A stretch of 64,000 nucleotides of DNA from Massariosphaeria phaeospora (taxonomy: Eukaryota; Ascomycota; Dothideomycetes; Pleosporales): assembly GCA_011032825.1 (NCBI GenBank), contig JAADJZ010000010.1:248001-312000 (forward strand), read 5' to 3'. Position 1 is the stretch's first letter, and each line of letters starts with the position of its first letter. Position numbers and translations under genes: made by a program. Shown piece after piece: positions 59,543 through 64,000 of this stretch. The notes under the pieces were generated by a model. The model made no database searches, was not told where the DNA came from, and was given only the letters and a program-made list of their open reading frames with translations.

Positions 59543-61977
59543 ATGTCTGAACTTCCATCTCAGTTTGTCAAGCGCGGAATATGGACGAACCTTGAGCAGG
59601 GCCCTGTCTTAGGCCAGACGATCACGACAGACATTGGAACTGGAACCGTTGTCATTGCTCTTCTTGCTGTACTGTCATCTATAGGTCAGTGGCATAGTGT
59701 ATCGATGCCTGTGCTTCTTGCTGAAACTACGACCTTCAGGCACAGCACATCTTTGGCATCTCCTCGTCTTTGTCTATCATCAGAGCCGGGCAAATGGACA
59801 ACATCGAGACGCTTTGTTTCGACAGCAGCAGGCTACCCTTCGTACTTTACCAACTCCAAGTACACTCCTCGCCGAAGCAATCAAGTCATGGTGGGCATGG
59901 CGAAATAAAGCTGACTCAGCCTTATCTCGATCCTTGTTACAAGGGTCATTAGCACTGCTGTGTACCCTAGCCTCATTGTCCGCCAGCATCTTGTCCTCGT
60001 GGGTGATTACCAGCTCAAACATAGAGGTTCTTGTGGATAGTCCTCATTGTGGAGTTACTCCTACCAGCTCTATTTACCAAGCCAACTTGGTGCAAGTTAC
60101 GCATACATACGCAAGCGAGTGTTACCAAAACATGACTTCATTGCCGCAACGATGCAACAACATCTTCACACGACCTAATATACCACTGGTGACTTCATAC
60201 ACAGATTGCCCCTTTCTTCCGTCCATGTGTGTACACGGTACAAACGATCCACCTGCGGTATCAATAGATTCAGGTCTCGTCAGTGTCAGGGGAGCATTCG
60301 GGCTGAACATAGCCAGCCACGACGATATGAGATATCGCAGGAGGACAACCTGCGCCGTACTTCCTACCGAAGGGCATACATCAATCATAAACGCTAGCGA
60401 CTTTCCAACAGGCATTCGTGGCAAACAGGACTTCCCTGGGGAACAATTGATTCTTTATCACTATGGTCAGCAGCCTCTGAACGGCGAATGGGCCAACACC
60501 ACCGCTTTCCATAGTCTGCTGGCCTCCAACCTTTCGCGGCAATGTGGTTTATTGTAAGCCTGAACTCATTTGGCGCTTCCCCCATTTATTTTCTTCCTTT
60601 CTTTAGCTGATCTGGATTAGAAGTCAGATCTCATATCAATCACCAATTTTCCAGGAGGAGTACACGTCGTTTGAACCTATGCAGGAAATGAAGCGAGACG
60701 ATGCCGATATTGCCCTTATGGGGGTATTTAAATACGCAACAGAGTATCTCACACCCGTTGATGACCTAGTGTTCTCCGCGCACAGAGAATCGTCAACCGT
60801 GTATGTCGGAGTGGATGGAGGTAACGCTACGTTCTACTTGTCGGACACGCCAGGTACATTTATCGGATGCACAGCGCAGGTAAGTTCATTATGCATCAGG
60901 ACACAGTTGAGGTGGTATTAAGATATGTCTAGTATCAGTTCTGCATTGCAGAAAACTGTACGCCGCTCGGTGGACTACCAGCAGATATCTTAGACATCTT
61001 TCCTATGACTAGTAATATTCAGGCCGCTCTATTGGAGCTATTTGTTAACGTAAGCTTCAGCTTCGATATCTCTACACAACGAGATGATCAACTGAATGCC
61101 TTGACTTTCACACAAGATGGCACCGTCAAATCTATGCCGGATAATCAGTGGGTTGTTGAGACACAATATTGGGAGTACAACGTTTGGGCCTCCATACAAG
61201 GGGCGATCTCGGACTACGCTATAGGACCCGCCGTTCGAGCTCCCTCGGAAGAATCCATGGTAGGAAAACCTGTAACCGACGGCGAGAAGGCGCTGTGCAA
61301 CGCTCAGAAGATGCGGAAAGCCGGTGGTTTTGTGTAAGTCTAGCCCCTGCTCGGATCTCCTCCTATTGACTCTGTCTAGTAATATCAACTGTTTCGGTTT
61401 GGTCTTCATTGTCGTGGTCTCTTGCACCTTTATGGCGCTTGATATCGGGTTGCTCCACTTCCTGATTTATCTCTCCAAGTTCCGGAGGGCTTTGGCTCCA
61501 CGAAGCGACAGGTGGATTCAAGATGGCGTCCTGCAGCTACAGCGCCGGGCCTACGAAGGCCAGGGGCAGGGCACTTGGACCAACCTCGATCAGGAAATCC
61601 CGTTGACGGTGGAAAAAGAACTACTCTCGGATTTGCAAAACAACACAAATGCACCTGCGCAGTCGAAAGGACCACCGAATCAAGAGAGCAAGGCGGCTAT
61701 TGAGCCTAACTCGCTAAGCACACCTACACAACTGGAGGATTCATCGGTTCAAGGAAGCGTGGCAACTGGGCCAATTGCACGGACACCCCTTTCGCAACAG
61801 ACTCAACAGGATCTTAACGGATCGCCGTCACCAACACGCATGAGCTTTGCCATTCCAGAGCCACCTCAAGTCGGGACGATGAATGCAACTGGACTTGGCC
61901 GCACAGTATCTATCGATAGGGGCCATGACCTACCCGCAGGTGGTACAGCGACCAGCGATGCTCCTGACAGACACTAA
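59543..61977 (+). CDS. Three-pass membrane protein of unknown function, 737 aa
   Basis: Five exons: 59543-59684, 59740-60553, 60621-60879, 60933-61333 and 61380-61977; phases close. I recognise it as one of a lineage-restricted ascomycete family with the opening WTNLEQGPVLGQTITTD, but know no function. Two hydrophobic segments near the N-terminus (TVVIALLAVLSSIG plus LWHLLVFVYH; LLCTLASLSASILSSWVI) surround a basic, Trp-containing block (LLAEAIKSWWAWRNKAD). A large, Cys- and N-glycosylation-site-rich region (about 135-530) probably faces outward. A third hydrophobic segment (GLVFIVVVSCTFMALDIG) precedes a Gln/Ser/Pro-rich cytosolic tail of about 160 residues. A receptor- or sensor-like layout is inference only. 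Confidence 0.8.
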
Positions 61978-64000
61978 AGTACTGCACGACCGTCGCATGT
62001 CTATTGAGTAATGAAATTGTGGTCGGGGAGGTTACACCCACTCCTACGGCTGCCGGTAAACATACGTAATTCTGGGATCTTTGAGAAATAATGCACTTAG
62101 TTCTACATATCCTGGCCCTATTTATCACTCGGTCCCGTTCCACTTCAATGCTCTCCATCCCCGAACTGAACAATCACAATCAATCATTCCACGGCCGTTT
62201 GACAGCAACGAAGCACTCCACTCTTGCACGTACCTTGCCCCTTTTCATCCCGCTTTCATTTCGCTCCTGTGCGTCCATCGCTGCTCTGTGTCCACAGCAA
62301 AATGATATCTCGTTTCAACTGCAAACTCGAATGTCGTCCCACTGAACTCGCTATCCAGCCCTCCCCACGTCTGAAGCCCAACACCGTTGTGATGAAATCC
62401 AATACTATTCTCCGCCATTTCCCCGGGACACGTGAATGAGAAACGCCGGCACTAAAGCCTTTTTCATAGCTCGACACGCCCCAAGCCTCGCAGCTGCTGA
62501 ACACTAATGTCGAACGGCAAGCGTCAGCGTCTCTCCGCTTCCCACGCAAGGAATCGAAACAAAAGCCCACGGAATTGCGCATACCTCAGCCCTATGAGAA
62601 CTTTATGTTAGCGCGGACACTGGGCGAGTATGCAGCACTGTCCAGCATCCGCTTTCCACATCCGTCAAAGCTAAGCTAGGACACTAATGTCTAGGAGAGT
62701 GCAGTGCAACAAGTCAAAGAGAGATTTACCGAATTGCGCTAATAGTAAGCTTAAGGGTGGTAATGAGGACTCAAGAAGCGAAGAAGACTTTATCGGAGTC
62801 ATCCTGACGAACCATGGTTCTGAGAGGCTCCACAAAATGGCCACCCATTCAGCTTCCACTGAATACAAATGAGGCTCCCCTTGAGCATTCGCGCAAACTT
62901 TTATCCAGGTTTTTCGGAGTAGTTCTGGCGAATGGAAAGACGGATGGGAAGGCTAGCTGTTGACGGTGCATAGAGAGGCATAGACAGGGACAACGGCGAG
63001 GCGGACTAGGCAGTTGAAGCCGAAAGAGTTGAGTTGAGCTGAGCTAAGCTAAGTCGAAAGAGTTGATTGAGGGCCACATTTCGAAACCATGGAATCGCTT
63101 CTAAGCAGCAGCAAGCAGCACAGGCGTAGAAGTGGTATTGTGCTATGCTATCATTCTATGGTTTTTTAGAGTTTAGCTAGTACACAAAGATAAGATTAAA
63201 GCCCTTCGTATCTCAGAACACAAATCACGTGGTTATGCTATGCTATAGGATGAACGTACATGCATGTGTACTCTTCAGCTAGCTAAGTGCAAACATGCCA
63301 TGCCTGGAGCGCTGTGCTGTGCTATGCTAGGCTTACGTCTAACAGAACAGGTTCTGTCTTTTCGAGTCTTAATCTTTCTCAAGAAAGCAAAACGGAGAGT
63401 TAGTTCCTTGCTGTGCTTTTCTTACGGGCGACCTAGCATACACCTTCCTCTCTCTACTATCTATATCGCTATTCTCTAAGGGCGCTTAAGTTAAACACTA
63501 CAGGCAGCTAGTCTAGTCTACTCTCTATTAGCTCTGTCTAATTCCCTCCCTTACATTATCATTTTCGCTTCTTTCCTTTCCCAAACCGTCAACGCAGGAC
63601 CAACTAACTTTAACCAAGTCGCACAAACTCTGTCCGCAACTACGCACGTAGTCCTGTCTAGCTATTTCTCTTATCTATCTATTAGCCTTGTGCTAACTCA
63701 ACTCGCTCTCTTTACACGCAAAAGAAAAAGACGACAGACGAAAGCATAGAAGGCACACAGTATAAAAGTATTCAAACGGCTAGATTTTCTCGCGGCATGC
63801 GATAGATGGATTATGCTTGCTTGCTTGCTTGCATAAGTCGCTACGGGGTATAATACCACTACTGCACCTCGCCCTCGCCCTCGCCAACGAAGGCGTCCGA
63901 CGAATTCCAGATATGCAAACCACTTTCTCCTCTCCACCCTAGCCCACTCTATTCCCAGCTCCCCTACTACGTTCCGCCATTATATCGCATCCCCCCCACT
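61978..64000. other. Right end of the window, no supported gene
   Basis: About 2 kb. 62980-63540 has many GCTAAGCTA/CTAGTCTA-type short motifs; (CTTG)n occurs at 63815-63832. A 79-codon minus-strand frame at 63698-63937 and a 108-codon one at 62256-62582 lack family resemblance. The sequence may be promoter or decayed repeat. Confidence 0.5.
63815..63832 (+). repeat. (CTTG)n microsatellite
   Basis: Four to five tetranucleotide units. Confidence 0.9.

Noticed and set aside
1..64000. CRISPR arrays, bacterial operons, riboswitches, rRNA or secondary-metabolite cluster
   Set aside because: The sequence is eukaryotic with spliceosomal introns; no direct-repeat/spacer array, rRNA, convincing tRNA or polyketide/peptide synthase gene was seen. 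Small tRNA genes could be missed by eye.

Overview
The window is nuclear DNA of a filamentous ascomycete (Pezizomycotina, probably Dothideomycetes). Evidence: short introns of about 50-90 nt with GTRNGT donors and CTAAC/CTGAC branch sites just before the acceptor, orthologues of ascomycete housekeeping genes, a fungal NLR-like incompatibility gene, and transposons whose stop codons look like RIP (repeat-induced point mutation). Class-level placement is inference. Gene models below were spliced by hand; every exon phase closes except at one site in the Ski2 gene.

Region 1 (1-9500) is accessory. On the minus strand is an intact HET-NACHT-WD40 (HNWD, het-e/het-d/het-r type) gene with one 56-nt intron and 13 near-identical 126-bp WD40 repeats. 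Just upstream is a Tc1/mariner-type element with 38-bp terminal inverted repeats and a TA target duplication; its transposase has one internal TAG. Next to it is a decayed pogo/Fot1-type transposase with six in-frame TAGs near its N-terminus.

Region 2 (10-23 kb) is core. On the minus strand lie an importin-7/8-type karyopherin (Sxm1/Nmd5), the Ski2 RNA helicase (with an apparent one-base deletion in an A run) and the fork-protection factor Csm3/Swi3. Divergent from csm3, on the plus strand, is the THO subunit Hpr1/THOC1.

Region 3 (23-36 kb) holds one gene, a homeodomain regulator of the Htf1/Hox2 type (26.9-28.7 kb). It is flanked by about 3.9 kb and 7.5 kb without recognisable genes: GC-rich, skewed, microsatellite-bearing sequence and long ATG-free leaders.

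Region 4 (36-64 kb) holds eIF4G, a 98-aa Gly/Thr/Val-rich protein, a ferric-reductase-like oxidoreductase (minus), mitochondrial enoyl-CoA hydratase (minus), the divergent SEC12, the TOR kinase and a three-pass membrane protein of unknown function. The last 2 kb has no gene I can support. The core genes serve transport, RNA decay and export, replication, translation and growth control. They do not form a pathway cluster. The most unusual biology is the HNWD gene and its repeat array.
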